From Polynucleobacter sp. MWH-UH23A (GTDB lineage Bacteria; Pseudomonadota; Gammaproteobacteria; Burkholderiales; Burkholderiaceae), in NCBI RefSeq assembly GCF_040409805.1, contig NZ_CP099572.1, positions 1,860,001 through 1,924,000 of the forward strand: a stretch of 64,000 nucleotides of DNA, written 5' to 3'. The position numbers and the translations under genes were made by a program. Below, one piece after another: positions 55,212 to 64,000 of the stretch; the stretch's first letter is position 1; the number at the start of each line of letters is the position of its first letter. The notes under the pieces were generated by a model. The model was not told the origin of the DNA and searched no databases. It worked only from the letters and a program-made list of their open reading frames with translations.

Positions 55212-58112
55212 ATGAATAACGAAATCAAGATCCGCGGTGCCCGCACCCACAACCTCAAAAATATCAATCTGGACATTCCTAGAGAGAAACTGGTCGTCTT
55301 AACAGGCCTATCCGGCTCTGGGAAAAGTTCGCTTGCTTTTGACACGCTCTACGCAGAGGGTCAAAGACGTTATGTAGAGTCTTTATCGGCCTACGCCCGT
55401 CAATTTTTGCAATTAATGGAAAAACCCGACGTTGATACGATTGAAGGCCTCTCCCCAGCAATCTCCATTGAGCAAAAAGCGACTAGCCACAATCCACGCT
55501 CCACCGTTGGCACCGTAACGGAAATTCATGATTACCTGCGCCTCTTGTTTGCACGCGCTGGAACACCGCATTGTCCAGACCATGATCTTCCACTAGAAGC
55601 GCAAAGCGTTTCTCAAATGGTAGATACGGTATTAGCAATGCCAGATGACACTAAGCTCATGATTCTTGCTCCTGTAGTCAGTGAGCGTAAAGGTGAATTT
55701 GTTGATTTTTTCCAAGATCTCCAAGCGCAAGGCTTTGTGCGCTTTCGCGTGCGCTCTGGCGGAGGCACAGCTAATGCCGCTAAGGCAGAAATTTTTGAAG
55801 TTGATCAATTACCAGCGCTTAAGAAAAACGATAAGCACTCTATTGAAGTTGTAGTAGACCGCATTAAAGTTCGACCAGATATTCAACAACGCCTTGCCGA
55901 GTCATTTGAGACTGCCCTGCGTTTAGCGGATGGCAAAGCAATGATTGTGGATATGGATACTGGCAAGGAAATGATTTTCTCGAGCAAATTTGCTTGCCCA
56001 GTTTGCTCATACTCCCTGCAAGAGCTAGAGCCACGTCTTTTCTCTTTCAATAATCCAATGGGTGCATGTCCTTCATGCGACGGACTGGGTCACCAATCTT
56101 TCTTTGATCCTAAACGTATCGTTGCGCATCCTGATTTATCACTGGCATCTGGCGCAATTAAAGGCTGGGATCGACGCAATCAGTTTTACTTCAAGCTACT
56201 ACAAACTCTTGCCAAACATGGCGGCTTTGATGTTGAAAAGCCTTTTGAATCGCTTAGCAAGAAACAACAGGACCTGATCTTATTGGGGTCTGGTGATGTC
56301 ACCATACCCTTTGAATACATCAATGAGCGCGGTAGAAATACTATTCGTGAACACGCCTTTGAAGGCATTGTTGCCAACTTTGAACGTCGCTATCGTGAGA
56401 CAGATTCTGTCACTGTGCGCGAAGAACTCGCTCGCTATCAGAACATTCAAACTTGTCCTGAATGTAGCGGCAGTCGTTTGCGCAAAGAAGCACGCTTCGT
56501 TCGAGTGGGCGAGAAAAAACAGGCACGTGCCATTTATGAAATCAGCGCGCTACCGTTAAAAGAAGCAAAAGAATATTTCGAAACTCTTGAACTTAAGGGT
56601 GCCAAAAAAGAAATTGCCGACAAGATTATTAAAGAAATCAGCGCTCGTCTACGCTTCTTAAACGATGTGGGTCTGGACTATCTCTCACTTGAACGCAGTG
56701 CAGATACGCTCTCAGGCGGCGAAGCGCAGCGTATTCGTCTTGCAAGCCAGATTGGATCAGGCTTGACGGGCGTGATGTATGTGTTGGATGAGCCATCGAT
56801 TGGACTGCATCAACGCGATAATGATCGACTAATTGGCACTCTCAAGCATTTACGTGACCTTGGTAATAGCGTTCTAGTCGTTGAACACGATGAAGATATG
56901 ATTCGCGCATCTGATTGGGTAATCGATATCGGCCCCGGCGCCGGTGTTCATGGCGGTGAAATTGTTGCGCAAGGTACGCCCACGAAAGTTGAGGCTGATG
57001 CTAAATCTTTGACCGGTGCTTATCTTGCAGGACGCGAAGCAATTGAAGTTCCGGAAAAACGCATTCCTGTAAATGATCTTTTCTTAGAAATCATTGGCGC
57101 CCGTGGGAATAATTTGCAATCCGTCTATGCCAAGATTCCCGTGGGATTGCTAACTTGCGTGACTGGTGTTTCTGGATCTGGTAAATCAACCTTGATTAAT
57201 GACACCCTTCATCATGCTGTTGCACAACATTTATATGGCTCGAGTACTGAGCCAGCTGCGCATGACGCTATTAAGGGTTTAGAGCACTTCGATAAAGTTA
57301 TTAGCGTAGATCAGTCACCGATTGGTCGCACACCGCGCTCCAACCCAGCCACTTATACCGGTCTTTTCACACCCATTCGCGAGCTGTTTGCAGGAGTCCC
57401 TGCGGCGCGTGAACGTGGTTACGAGGCTGGACGTTTCTCCTTTAACGTCAAAGGTGGTCGTTGTGATGCCTGTGAAGGTGATGGTGTTCTCAAAGTAGAA
57501 ATGCATTTCTTGCCAGATGTTTATGTGCCGTGCGATGTTTGTCACGGCAAGCGCTATAACCGTGAAACATTAGATATCCGCTACAAAGGAAAAAATATTC
57601 ATGAAGTGCTTTCAATGACAATTGAGCAAGCACATGAATTCTTTGAAGCAGTTCCGGTGGTTAAGCGCAAACTCAAAACGCTTCTGGATGTTGGTTTGGG
57701 TTACGTGCAACTAGGCCAAAGCGCAACAACTCTATCAGGTGGTGAAGCGCAACGTGTAAAGCTGTCGCTAGAACTTTCCAAACGCGATACCGGAAGAACG
57801 CTCTATATCTTGGATGAGCCTACTACGGGCTTACATTTCCACGACATTCAGCTCTTACTAACCGTCATCCAAACACTCAAGAAACAAGGCAATACGATCG
57901 TCATCATCGAACATAATCTTGATGTTATTAAGACTGCCGATTGGATTATTGATTTAGGCCCCAAAGGTGGCGCTGGTGGTGGGCAGATCATTGCAACCGG
58001 CACGCCTGAAGAAGTTGCCAAGAATGATGTGAGTTTTACTGGGCATTATTTGGCGCCTCTCTTAACTCGGAAAACGAGTAAGAGTACAAGCACTACCAAA
58101 AAGAAAAAGTAG
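55212..58112 (+). CDS. uvrA: excinuclease ABC subunit UvrA
   Basis: UvrA recognises DNA damage in nucleotide excision repair. Two ABC ATPase modules carry Walker [13 protein letters not shown] (about 32-43) and [13 protein letters not shown] (about 654), each with an LSGGEAQR signature. Zinc modules are seen as CPVCSYSLQ...CPSCDG and CDACEGDG...CDVCHG. Length 966 residues is slightly longer than in E. coli because of a K/T/S-rich tail. The stop codon lies inside an inverted repeat. Confidence 0.98.
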   Translation: MNNEIKIRGARTHNLKNINLDIPREKLVVLTGLSGSGKSSLAFDTLYAEGQRRYVESLSAYARQFLQLMEKPDVDTIEGLSPAISIEQKATSHNPRSTVGTVTEIHDYLRLLFARAGTPHCPDHDLPLEAQSVSQMVDTVLAMPDDTKLMILAPVVSERKGEFVDFFQDLQAQGFVRFRVRSGGGTANAAKAEIFEVDQLPALKKNDKHSIEVVVDRIKVRPDIQQRLAESFETALRLADGKAMIVDMDTGKEMIFSSKFACPVCSYSLQELEPRLFSFNNPMGACPSCDGLGHQSFFDPKRIVAHPDLSLASGAIKGWDRRNQFYFKLLQTLAKHGGFDVEKPFESLSKKQQDLILLGSGDVTIPFEYINERGRNTIREHAFEGIVANFERRYRETDSVTVREELARYQNIQTCPECSGSRLRKEARFVRVGEKKQARAIYEISALPLKEAKEYFETLELKGAKKEIADKIIKEISARLRFLNDVGLDYLSLERSADTLSGGEAQRIRLASQIGSGLTGVMYVLDEPSIGLHQRDNDRLIGTLKHLRDLGNSVLVVEHDEDMIRASDWVIDIGPGAGVHGGEIVAQGTPTKVEADAKSLTGAYLAGREAIEVPEKRIPVNDLFLEIIGARGNNLQSVYAKIPVGLLTCVTGVSGSGKSTLINDTLHHAVAQHLYGSSTEPAAHDAIKGLEHFDKVISVDQSPIGRTPRSNPATYTGLFTPIRELFAGVPAARERGYEAGRFSFNVKGGRCDACEGDGVLKVEMHFLPDVYVPCDVCHGKRYNRETLDIRYKGKNIHEVLSMTIEQAHEFFEAVPVVKRKLKTLLDVGLGYVQLGQSATTLSGGEAQRVKLSLELSKRDTGRTLYILDEPTTGLHFHDIQLLLTVIQTLKKQGNTIVIIEHNLDVIKTADWIIDLGPKGGAGGGQIIATGTPEEVAKNDVSFTGHYLAPLLTRKTSKSTSTTKKKK

Positions 58113-58134
58113 ATAGCGAAATTCGCTATCTACT
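58108..58134. repeat. 13-bp inverted repeat over the uvrA stop codon
   Basis: AGTAGATAGCGAA and TTCGCTATCTACT form a perfect 13-bp inverted repeat about one central base; the TAG stop of uvrA is inside the left arm. No T-tract follows. It is the only structure between the convergent uvrA and Kef-type genes and probably acts as a terminator or mRNA-end stabiliser. Confidence 0.55.
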
Positions 58135-58153
58135 GAATACTTAAGGCAGGCAT

Positions 58154-60136
58154 TTACAACAATTTAGCCTCGGCTAAATCAATTGCCTCTGGGTTACCAG
58201 AGATTACCAAGATATCGTTTGCCTGAAGCAGCAAGTCTGGAGCAAGCGCTAACTTACTGTAGTCAGCGTTACGTCCCTTACGACGAACCGCTTGAACACT
58301 AACACCTTCATTTTCTATATGGAGCTCGGATAGCGTTTTGCCTACAGCCTGAGAATTTGGCAGCAAGGTAATAGAGTGCAGTCGCCAAGATTCATTCGAA
58401 CCGAAATCATCATCACTCGAGCCTCGGAAGTAGCCTCTTAATAAGCTGTAACGCTCTTCACGCGCGGTCGTAATACGTCTCACCACCTTGCGCATGGGCA
58501 CACCCATAATGAGCAAGACGTGTGATGCAATCATCAAGCTGCCCTCAATTAATTCAGGCACCACTTCAGTCGCGCCTGCTGCTTGTAGCTTAGCAATATC
58601 AGCATCATCTTTAGTGCGAACTAACACAGTCATACCAGGGCGTAAATGCTCAACCTGACGCAAAACTCTTAAGCTTGCAGCAGTATCGGCGTATGTGATG
58701 ACGACAGTTTTTGCCCTTGAAAGGCCAGCGGCGACTAAATAATTTTCACGACTAGCATCCCCGTACACAACATTGTCGCCAGCGGCAGCAGCTTCCTTCA
58801 CGCGATCAGGATCCAAATCTAAAGCAATGTATGGAATTTTTTCCTGATCTAACATACGTGCCAAGCTTTGCCCAGATCGACCAAAACCACAAATGATCAC
58901 GTGATTTTCATTGCGAACACTTTTCGCAGCAACCCGAGTTAAAGCAAGAGATTGCAAAAGCCATTCGTTACTTGAGAAACGCATTGCGATACGGTCGCTG
59001 TACTCAACCAAAAATGGGGCGCAAAACATCGAGAGCAACATGGCGGCTAAAACAGCTTGACTCAAAGTAGGATCAATAAGATCTAAGCCATCAATCTGCG
59101 TAAGAAGCACAAAACCAAACTCACCTGCTTGCGCCAAACAAAGTCCAGTCCGTATTGAGATGCCAGTACTAGAGCCAAAGGCCTTCGAGAGTAAAGCAAT
59201 GAGTCCGAACTTAAATATCAAGGGGCCAACTAATAAAGCCACTACCAACATCCATTGCTCTCGAATTACATTGAAGTCGAGCAACATGCCGATCGTAATA
59301 AAGAAGAGTCCTAGCAAAACGTCACGGAATGGTTTGACATCTTCCTCGACCTGATGACGATAGGGCGTTTCAGAAATCAACATGCCCGCCAAGAACGCTC
59401 CAAGCGCTAGTGATAAACCGAAATGCTCAGTCAGGCCAGCCATTCCAAGCACAATCAATAACAGATTGAGCATGAATAATTCTTGCGAACGTAACTTAGC
59501 AACCAATCTAAACCAATGGCTCATTAAAGATTGGCCAATAAAGAAAATCAGCGTCAGAGCAACGGTGATTTTGATGGAAGCAGCTGTTAGCGCCACAAAA
59601 AGATCTTTGGGATTTTTTCCCAAGGATGGCAACAAAATCAATAAGAAGACCACGGCCAAATCTTGGAACAGCAAAATGCCGACTACATTACGACCATGCT
59701 CTGTCTCTAACTCAGCGCGATCAGAAATCAGCTTGGTCACAATGGCGGTAGAGGACATTGCCAGCGCGCCGCCCAAAGCAATTGCCGCCTGCCATGAGAT
59801 CGGATAAATCCAATTCATCAATAAACTAGCTGGCACTGCAAGCACCATCGTCAGAATAACTTGACTGCCACCCAAGCCAAATACGATGTAGCGCATTGAC
59901 CTGAGCTTGTGCAGATTAAATTCCAGGCCAATTGAGAACATTAAGAAAACAACCCCAAACTCCGCCAAATACTTCACCGTAGCGGAATCACTGGCCAAGC
60001 CCAAGGCATTGGGCCCAATCAGCACACCAATGGCTAAATAGCCCAAAATAGGGGGTAAGCCAAAATAGCGGAAAATAACTACTCCAGCCACACCAGAGGC
60101 TAAGAGAATAAGGGTTAATTGAAGGACTGACGGCAT
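58154..60136 (-). CDS. Kef-type CPA2 cation:proton antiporter
   Basis: This 660-residue protein has a 12-13 helix Na+/H+ exchanger domain (about 1-385), a TrkA-N/RCK nucleotide-binding domain beginning VIICGFGRSGQSLARML (about 410), and a C-terminal TrkA-C domain (about 575-658). It matches the KefB/KefC/YbaL-like group of potassium efflux systems. A glutathione-binding role cannot be shown. Its start codon lies 11 bases from the divergent kdsD start; a weak GAG precedes the ATG. Confidence 0.9.
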   Translation of the reverse strand: MPSVLQLTLILLASGVAGVVIFRYFGLPPILGYLAIGVLIGPNALGLASDSATVKYLAEFGVVFLMFSIGLEFNLHKLRSMRYIVFGLGGSQVILTMVLAVPASLLMNWIYPISWQAAIALGGALAMSSTAIVTKLISDRAELETEHGRNVVGILLFQDLAVVFLLILLPSLGKNPKDLFVALTAASIKITVALTLIFFIGQSLMSHWFRLVAKLRSQELFMLNLLLIVLGMAGLTEHFGLSLALGAFLAGMLISETPYRHQVEEDVKPFRDVLLGLFFITIGMLLDFNVIREQWMLVVALLVGPLIFKFGLIALLSKAFGSSTGISIRTGLCLAQAGEFGFVLLTQIDGLDLIDPTLSQAVLAAMLLSMFCAPFLVEYSDRIAMRFSSNEWLLQSLALTRVAAKSVRNENHVIICGFGRSGQSLARMLDQEKIPYIALDLDPDRVKEAAAAGDNVVYGDASRENYLVAAGLSRAKTVVITYADTAASLRVLRQVEHLRPGMTVLVRTKDDADIAKLQAAGATEVVPELIEGSLMIASHVLLIMGVPMRKVVRRITTAREERYSLLRGYFRGSSDDDFGSNESWRLHSITLLPNSQAVGKTLSELHIENEGVSVQAVRRKGRNADYSKLALAPDLLLQANDILVISGNPEAIDLAEAKLL

Positions 60137-60147
60137 ATACTTACTCG

Positions 60148-61140
60148 ATGATAGCTAAGACTCGTGAACGTACCCTAAAGCTTGCCCGCGATACCCTCAC
60201 TATTGAGGCTGCTGCACTGCAAACAATGCGTGATCGCCTAGAGGGCCAAAACGCAGACGCCCTGATCCATGCAGTGGAATTACTACATGGATGCAAAGGC
60301 AGAATCGTGGTGTCCGGCATTGGCAAGTCAGGCCATATTGCCCGCAAAATTGCTGCTACGTTTGCCTCAACAGGATCCCCCGCTTTTTTTGTACACCCCG
60401 CAGAGGCCAGCCATGGCGATTTGGGCATGGTTACCCGTGAAGATGTTTTTGTAGCGTTATCCAACTCTGGCGAAACTGATGAGTTACTAACAATTGTTCC
60501 AATCGTCAAGCGTACTGGCGCAAAGCTCATCGCATTGACCGGAGCGCCAAATTCGTCTCTAGCAAAATTAGCGGATGCGCACCTAGATACCAGCGTAGAA
60601 AAAGAAGCGTGCCCACTTAACCTCGCGCCAACCACCAGCACTACCGCTGCACTTGCTATGGGCGATGCACTTGCAGTTGCACTGCTTGACGCTCGTGGCT
60701 TTCAAGCTGAAGACTTTCAACGTTCCCATCCTGGTGGCCGCTTAGGTCGCAAACAATTGATGCATGTCAGCGAAGTAATGAGAAGCTTTGATGACACGCC
60801 AAAAATTTCAATTCAAGCTTCTTTGCAAGCTGCTTTATTAGAGATGACCGCAAAACGTATGGGTATGGTCGTCATACTAGATGAAGACAATAAAGTGTTT
60901 GGCATTTTGACCGATGGCGATTTGCGTCGTTTACTCGAGAAAAATACTAACCTTAGCAATGTTACTCTTAAAAGCGCTACGACTTCCAGCCCTAGAACTA
61001 TTCCGCCCGAGCTATTAGCAGAAGAAGCAATTGAGATGATGGAAAAGCATCGCATAAATCATCTAGTGGTGACTGATAAAGCTGGGGTTTTGCTTGGTGC
61101 ATTGAATTTACATGACCTTTTTGCAGCTAAAGTTATTTAA
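60148..61140 (+). CDS. kdsD: arabinose-5-phosphate isomerase KdsD
   Basis: KdsD makes D-arabinose 5-phosphate for KDO synthesis. An N-terminal SIS domain (about 40-175; VSGIGKSGHIARKIAATFASTG, LSNSGETDELL, APTTSTTAALAMGDALA) is followed by two CBS domains (about 205-325). Length is 330 residues. It starts the kdsD-kdsC-lptC-lptA-lptB run. Any promoter must overlap the start of the divergent Kef-type gene. Confidence 0.95.
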   Translation: MIAKTRERTLKLARDTLTIEAAALQTMRDRLEGQNADALIHAVELLHGCKGRIVVSGIGKSGHIARKIAATFASTGSPAFFVHPAEASHGDLGMVTREDVFVALSNSGETDELLTIVPIVKRTGAKLIALTGAPNSSLAKLADAHLDTSVEKEACPLNLAPTTSTTAALAMGDALAVALLDARGFQAEDFQRSHPGGRLGRKQLMHVSEVMRSFDDTPKISIQASLQAALLEMTAKRMGMVVILDEDNKVFGILTDGDLRRLLEKNTNLSNVTLKSATTSSPRTIPPELLAEEAIEMMEKHRINHLVVTDKAGVLLGALNLHDLFAAKVI

Positions 61141-61160
61141 CGAGTTAACCATTCAATTCC

Positions 61161-61733
61161 ATGCCGAGCGCTTTTAATACTCATAATACAAATCCTCTAT
61201 CAAGCTACCCACAAGCGTGGGAACGCGCCAGCAAAGTTAAGTTATTGGTTTTGGACGTAGATGGGGTGTTAACAAATGGCCAAGTCTGGATTGGCGCTGA
61301 AGGAAAAGAATCCTTAAAAGCATTCGACATTCAGGATGGTCTAGGCATCAAATTACTAGAGCAATGTGGCATTGCGACTGCAATTATTACTGGTAGAAAT
61401 TCCAAAATGGTATTGGCTCGCTGCGATGAGCTTGGTATCAAGCATGTACATATGGGTGTTGAGAATAAAGCGCTTGCCTTAGAAGAAGTACTCAAGTCAC
61501 TTGGACTTAAGCCTAGCGATTGCGCAGTTATGGGTGATGATTGGCCGGACTTAGCCATGATGAAGCAAGCAGGACTTCGCATCGCTCCAGCCCAAGCCCA
61601 TGAAGCTGTTAAAGAATTTGCGCATTTTGTCACCTCACGTATGGGCGGCAATAGCGCGGTAAGAGAAGCTTGCGATTTAATTCTGAAATCCCAGAATCGC
61701 TATGAAGAATTACTCAATAAAGCTCGCAACTGA
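61161..61733 (+). CDS. kdsC: 3-deoxy-D-manno-octulosonate 8-phosphate phosphatase KdsC
   Basis: KdsC releases KDO from KDO-8-phosphate. It is a HAD-family tetrameric phosphatase without a cap domain: the nucleophile motif LDVDGVLTNG gives D32 and D34, and MGDDWPDLAMM is the last acidic motif. Length is 190 residues. It follows kdsD by 20 bases. Confidence 0.96.
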   Translation: MPSAFNTHNTNPLSSYPQAWERASKVKLLVLDVDGVLTNGQVWIGAEGKESLKAFDIQDGLGIKLLEQCGIATAIITGRNSKMVLARCDELGIKHVHMGVENKALALEEVLKSLGLKPSDCAVMGDDWPDLAMMKQAGLRIAPAQAHEAVKEFAHFVTSRMGGNSAVREACDLILKSQNRYEELLNKARN

Positions 61734-61750
61734 GTTTATTTAATTTGGCA

Positions 61751-62392
61751 ATGCAACTCAATTCCCAACAAATCAAATTTAGTATTGGCCGCACCCTGTT
61801 GCGTCTGATGCCTTTGATATTGATGGGTCTGCTTACATTAGTCACATTTTGGTTGGTACGAAAAAATACTCCGGCTGAACACTCTGGACTAGAGCGAGTA
61901 CGCCTTCATGAGCCAGACTACATTATTCAAAATGGCACACTATCTGCATTAAATGAACAAGGCAATACAAAATACCGAATTCTGGGGGATAAGGTCACTC
62001 ACTACGATGACGATGCTTCAATCGATATTGATTTGCCTCGCATGCGTCTTTTTCAGCCAGGTAAGGCGCCTGTTACCGTTAGATCAAATACTGGACATCT
62101 GGATGGCGACCTAACGATTTTGGAGCTATTTGATAACGCATCAATCTACAGACCGCCTCAGCCTGCTAACGCAACAGAACCTGCAACGCTCAGAATGCTT
62201 GCCTCATCTAGCTATTTCAAAGTGCTGATTAACGATGATATCGTTCAAACCGATAAACCTATTACGCTTGAACAGGGCATGTCGGTGATGCACTCTACCG
62301 ATGGCGGAACATTTGACAATATCGCGCAAAGCATGACTTTGTCAGGGCAGGTAAGAGGTCGAATTGAACGCGCCCCACGCAATGGCCAATAA
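61751..62392 (+). CDS. lptC: LPS export protein LptC
   Basis: LptC is the bitopic inner-membrane protein that passes LPS from LptBFG to LptA. A single N-terminal helix (about 16-37) is followed by a periplasmic beta-jellyroll domain. The ATG at 61751 is preferred over the in-frame TTG at 61745. Sequence conservation in this family is low, and the call leans on the helix, length (213 residues) and place between kdsC and lptA. Confidence 0.9.
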   Translation: MQLNSQQIKFSIGRTLLRLMPLILMGLLTLVTFWLVRKNTPAEHSGLERVRLHEPDYIIQNGTLSALNEQGNTKYRILGDKVTHYDDDASIDIDLPRMRLFQPGKAPVTVRSNTGHLDGDLTILELFDNASIYRPPQPANATEPATLRMLASSSYFKVLINDDIVQTDKPITLEQGMSVMHSTDGGTFDNIAQSMTLSGQVRGRIERAPRNGQ

Positions 62393-62401
62393 AATACTCA
62401 C

Positions 62402-62953
62402 ATGATTCGACTCTCAACTTTCTGGGCTGCATTTTGCCTCCTTCTATGCGTGAACTTTGTTCATGCAGAAAAAGCTGATCAAGATAAGCCAATCATCCTT
62501 GAAGCCGAGAGCGTTTCAGTAAATGATGTTCAGCAGATTTATGATCTCAAAGGCCAAATTCTGCTAATTAAGGGCAGTATGGTTGTGACGGGTGATGATG
62601 GTCATATCCAAGTCGATCCTGAAGGCTATGAATTTGTTGATATCAAAGGTACCGCTGACACTGCTGCAAGCTTTAGGCAAAGAAGAGAGGGTTCAGCTGA
62701 TGAGTTTATGCAGGGACATGGCACTCAGGTTACCTACAATGCAAAAACAGAGTTACTAACCATCACTGGCGATGCCAGATTAAAGCGTTTATTAAACATG
62801 CAGATGCTTGATCAACTGCAAGGCTGGAAAATTGAGTACGATGACATTACTGAACGTTATCGCGTAACACCACCAAGCAGCACAAAACCAGAGGACCTTC
62901 CCTTGGCAAGAGCAATCCTTTCACCAAGAAGAAAAGCCACACTAGAAAAATGA
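62402..62953 (+). CDS. lptA: LPS transport periplasmic protein LptA
   Basis: LptA polymerises into the periplasmic bridge that carries LPS to LptDE. A signal peptide (cleavage near VHA-EK, residue 22) is followed by an OstA domain with the [39 protein letters not shown] repeat pattern. Length is 183 residues. It overlaps lptB by four bases (ATGA). Confidence 0.94.
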   Translation: MIRLSTFWAAFCLLLCVNFVHAEKADQDKPIILEAESVSVNDVQQIYDLKGQILLIKGSMVVTGDDGHIQVDPEGYEFVDIKGTADTAASFRQRREGSADEFMQGHGTQVTYNAKTELLTITGDARLKRLLNMQMLDQLQGWKIEYDDITERYRVTPPSSTKPEDLPLARAILSPRRKATLEK

Positions 62954-63717
62954 CAACGGATCAAGCTCAAGACAATTCAACTGCAACACTCAGCGCCCAT
63001 AAATTACAAAAACGTTATGGCTCAAGAACCGTAGTACGCGATGTTTCGGTAGAAGTGAAATGTGGTGAAGTGGTTGGACTTCTGGGACCAAATGGTGCCG
63101 GCAAGACCACCTCCTTTTACATGATTGTCGGTCTAGTGCCGGCAGATGGCGGTCAAATAGTGCTAGATGGCAAAGACATCACACATTTACCTATCCATGA
63201 GCGCGCTCGAATGGGTCTTTCCTATTTGCCTCAAGAAGCATCTGTTTTCAGAAAACTCAATGTTGCTGAAAATATTCAAGCCGTTCTGGAGCTCCAAGTT
63301 CAAGGCGGCAAGCCATTAAGCAAAGCCGAGATTACTAATCGATTAGATGAGCTCTTAGGAGAACTTCAAATCGGCCACCTGCGCAATAATCCAGCACTGT
63401 CTCTTTCGGGTGGTGAACGTAGACGCGTAGAAATTGCTCGAGCTTTAGCTTCACAGCCTAAATTTATTTTGTTGGATGAGCCCTTTGCCGGTGTTGACCC
63501 CATTGCCGTTGGGGAAATTCAGCGAATCGTTCGTTTCTTAAGAGACCGACAAATAGGCGTTCTAATTACAGACCATAATGTTCGAGAAACCCTCGGTATC
63601 TGCGATCATGCCTACATCATTAGTGAAGGTAGCGTTCTAGCAGAAGGTCAGCCAGATCAAATCATCCAAAATGACGCGGTTCGCCGGGTCTACCTGGGTG
63701 AGAACTTCCGGATGTAA
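62950..63717 (+). CDS. lptB: LPS export ABC transporter ATP-binding protein LptB
   Basis: LptB powers LPS extraction from the inner membrane with LptF and LptG. Walker A GPNGAGKT is at 46-53, signature [15 protein letters not shown] near 155 and Walker [14 protein letters not shown] near 177. Length is 255 residues. In many proteobacteria rpoN follows; here the next gene is hpf. Confidence 0.97.
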   Translation: MTTDQAQDNSTATLSAHKLQKRYGSRTVVRDVSVEVKCGEVVGLLGPNGAGKTTSFYMIVGLVPADGGQIVLDGKDITHLPIHERARMGLSYLPQEASVFRKLNVAENIQAVLELQVQGGKPLSKAEITNRLDELLGELQIGHLRNNPALSLSGGERRRVEIARALASQPKFILLDEPFAGVDPIAVGEIQRIVRFLRDRQIGVLITDHNVRETLGICDHAYIISEGSVLAEGQPDQIIQNDAVRRVYLGENFRM

Positions 63718-63918
63718 TTCCCCATCCTTGTGCAAAGCGCAGGGCTTCTATCCGTATAAGTAGTAAAAAAATCCCTTTCTCCTCTTGGATTTGGGCAAAT
63801 TCGCTGATACGCTGGAGGTTCATGCATTACTTCTCAAAAAAAACAGCTCAAATTCTACAGGGGCATGCTGCGCACCCCAGCTACAGCTATGCGCAGGCTT
63901 TGATATAAGGAGTCGCTA
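63718..63918 (+). other. lptB-hpf intergenic region, with a small reading frame
   Basis: These 201 bases hold no rpoN. A possible promoter is TTGGAT (63785-63790), 17 bases, then extended -10 TGATACGCT (63805-63813). A 28-codon frame runs from ATG 63822 to 63908 with a strong GGAGG at 63814-63818; its product has no family I recognise and may not be real. If the promoter is used, the transcript starts close to that ATG. Confidence 0.35.
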
Positions 63919-64000
63919 ATGAATTTAAAAATTAATAGCCGTCATGTTGAAGTTACCCCCGCCATGCGAACACATCTAGAGGCCGGCTTAGCGAAAATTC
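63919..64000 (+). CDS. hpf: ribosome hibernation promoting factor (start only)
   Basis: The last 82 bases encode MNLKINSRHVEVTPAMRTHLEAGLAKI, the N-terminus of the HPF/YfiA family that dimerises or inactivates ribosomes in stationary phase. A strong AAGGAG lies upstream of the ATG. The gene continues beyond the window, so only its family can be stated. Confidence 0.88.
   Translation, partial: MNLKINSRHVEVTPAMRTHLEAGLAKI

Noticed and set aside
63822..63908. Remnant of rpoN between lptB and hpf
   Set aside because: The short frame shows no match to the RpoN box or any other sigma-54 segment I know.
1..64000. CRISPR arrays, insertion sequences, prophage, tRNA or rRNA genes
   Set aside because: I looked through the gaps and saw no direct-repeat arrays, transposase genes, phage genes, cloverleaf sequences or rRNA segments.

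Overview
The window is a stretch of the core chromosome of a betaproteobacterium. Moderate-to-low GC, very short intergenic gaps, and protein sequences and gene neighbourhoods of Burkholderiaceae type (dusB-fis-purH-ruvCAB, rplM-rpsI-argC-erpA, kdsD-kdsC-lptCAB-hpf, ssb/MFS/uvrA) suggest a streamlined freshwater lineage such as Polynucleobacter. That genus call is an inference from family resemblance, not from a database match. I see no rRNA or tRNA genes, no insertion sequences, no prophage and no CRISPR array.

Layout. 1-4.3 kb: ammonium transporter AmtB, a Rap1a/Tai-like secreted protein, a glycine-zipper lipoprotein, an OsmC/rhodanese pair and a membrane antiporter. 4.3-13.0 kb (+): miaB, ybeY, corC, lnt, glyQ, glyS, gmhB, plsC (tRNA and rRNA maturation, lipoprotein acylation, glycyl-tRNA synthesis, heptose and phospholipid synthesis). 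13.0-18.7 kb (-): rsmA, pdxA, surA, lptD in an overlapping operon. 18.7-28.4 kb (+): amgK, murU, pepP, ubiH-like, dusB, fis, purH, ruvC, ruvA, ruvB. 28.4-33.3 kb: tyrS, anmK, erpA, argC, rpsI, rplM. 33.3-34.5 kb: a candidate small RNA with Shine-Dalgarno-complementary motifs, a second OsmC gene and the RNase P RNA gene rnpB. 34.5-50.0 kb (-): pyrC, glycerate kinase, an Atm1-type ABC exporter, nudB, aspS, a DUF502 gene, ubiB, ubiJ, a Tim44-like gene, ubiE, a DUF971 gene and a 1279-residue FAD/Fe-S oxidoreductase. 50.1-60.1 kb: ilvA, a 5'-nucleotidase, queF, ssb, an MFS transporter, uvrA and a Kef-type antiporter. 60.1-64.0 kb (+): kdsD, kdsC, lptC, lptA, lptB and the start of hpf.

How the genes work together. 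Much of the window builds and maintains the Gram-negative envelope: KDO and heptose synthesis (kdsD, kdsC, gmhB), LPS transport (lptA-D), outer-membrane protein folding (surA), lipoprotein acylation (lnt), phospholipid synthesis (plsC) and cell-wall recycling (amgK, murU, anmK). A second theme is ubiquinone (ubiH-like, ubiE, ubiJ, ubiB) next to a large oxidoreductase that may feed electrons to quinone. A third is RNA processing and translation (miaB, ybeY, rsmA, dusB, queF, rnpB, three aminoacyl-tRNA synthetases, rplM, rpsI, hpf).

No large undescribed operon is evident. The observations I rate highest are: the compact minus-strand small RNA between rplM and the second osmC gene, with two CCUCC motifs; the palindrome cluster upstream of amtB together with the absence of rpoN from its usual place between lptB and hpf; a reduced RNase P RNA; the absence of ybeZ/phoH between miaB and ybeY; an intrinsic terminator ending only a few bases before the ubiJ start; and the translationally coupled oxidoreductase-DUF971-ubiE chain.
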